A DNA stretch of 7,391 nt from positions 1-7,391 of the forward strand of contig JAUVIJ010000092.1 in the NCBI GenBank assembly GCA_030592835.1, in the 5' to 3' direction. The notes beneath the pieces are model-generated. The model was given only the letters and a program-made list of their open reading frames with translations. It was not told where the DNA came from and did not search any database. Shown piece after piece: positions 7,176-7,391 of the stretch; the first letter of the stretch is position 1; the number at the start of each line of letters is the position of its first letter. Position numbers and translations under genes: made by a program. The DNA comes from Candidatus Cloacimonadota bacterium. Lineage in GTDB: Bacteria > Cloacimonadota > Cloacimonadia > Cloacimonadales > TCS61.

Positions 7176-7391
7176 TTATGGTAACCAGTTGGGGTCGATC
7201 AGGCTTTTTGAAGTATTGTCTTTTCCAATTCCCCAAGGACCATTAGGCAGATATAGATAAATCATCGCCCCTTCTTTACCGAAATGGCGGTTGGTAATCG
7301 CTACTACAGTAGTGTCGTTTACGGAATAATCAAAATAAAAGAACTCACTGCTTTTATCAAGTTGATCACGGATGTTCAGAAGATCCTCTCC
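7176..7391 (-). CDS. C-terminal part of an unrecognised protein, cut by the right edge
   Basis: An open frame on the - strand enters at base 7391 and ends at a TAA read from 7178 to 7176, giving 71 residues with no start in view. It begins GEDLLNIRDQLDKSSE and ends KDNTSKSLIDPNWLP. The middle, EFFYFDYSVNDTTVVAITNR followed by a glycine- and aromatic-rich GAMIYLYLPNGPWG, looks like beta-strand sequence of a small or extracellular domain. I do not recognise the family. Support for it being a real gene: codon use like its neighbours, no internal stops, and an intrinsic terminator 24 bases after its stop. It is in the same orientation as the PHP gene, 33 bases upstream of that gene's predicted GTG, so read-through could join them. 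Confidence 0.65.
   Translation of the reverse strand, partial: GEDLLNIRDQLDKSSEFFYFDYSVNDTTVVAITNRHFGKEGAMIYLYLPNGPWGIGKDNTSKSLIDPNWLP

Noticed and set aside
1..7391. CRISPR array, insertion sequence, tRNA, rRNA or integration site
   Set aside because: No regularly spaced direct repeats, transposase-like frame, terminal inverted repeats or cloverleaf-like sequence were seen on reading both strands.

Overview
The window reads as chromosomal DNA from a low-GC, diderm (Gram-negative-type) bacterium. The evidence is a LolC/LolE-type permease and a LolD ATPase (lipoprotein release from the inner membrane) followed by a very large TamB-like protein (inner membrane to outer membrane bridge); all three only make sense in a cell with an outer membrane. 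AT-rich codon use, TTG and GTG starts and strong Shine-Dalgarno spacing fit a bacterium outside the classical Proteobacteria, perhaps an FCB-group or Cloacimonadota-like lineage, but that placement is a guess from style and not from a marker gene. GATC is strikingly frequent across all genes on both strands.

Layout. Bases 1-921 (+) are the 3' three quarters of a LolC/LolE-family permease whose reading frame is interrupted by a TAA at 190-192; homology-like sequence continues in the same frame on both sides. A strong SD and a TTG start then lead into lolD (937-1608, +), and 18 bases later a GTG start opens a 1313-residue TamB-like protein (1627-5568, +). These three genes are closely spaced and look like one operon for envelope assembly: LolC/E and LolD power release of lipoproteins toward the outer membrane, while TamB-type proteins span the periplasm and are linked to outer-membrane protein assembly or phospholipid transport.

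On the opposite strand, a 525-residue PHP-domain metallohydrolase of the CehA/McbA type with a possible signal peptide runs from 7142 down to 5565. Its stop codon overlaps the tamB stop in a shared CTAG, so the two convergent genes have no intergenic space; a candidate terminator for the + operon lies inside the 3' end of the PHP gene. Upstream of the PHP gene, on the same strand, is the C-terminal 71 residues of an unrecognised protein that enters from the right edge (7391-7176). Between the two lies a GC-rich hairpin followed by a U-run, a convincing intrinsic terminator that overlaps the annotated GTG start of the PHP gene and makes that start uncertain.

I did not find a mobile element, CRISPR array, RNA gene or an obviously new multi-gene system. 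The most notable points are the in-frame stop in an otherwise intact Lol permease, the terminator that overlaps a predicted start codon, the zero-space convergent junction, and the GATC excess.
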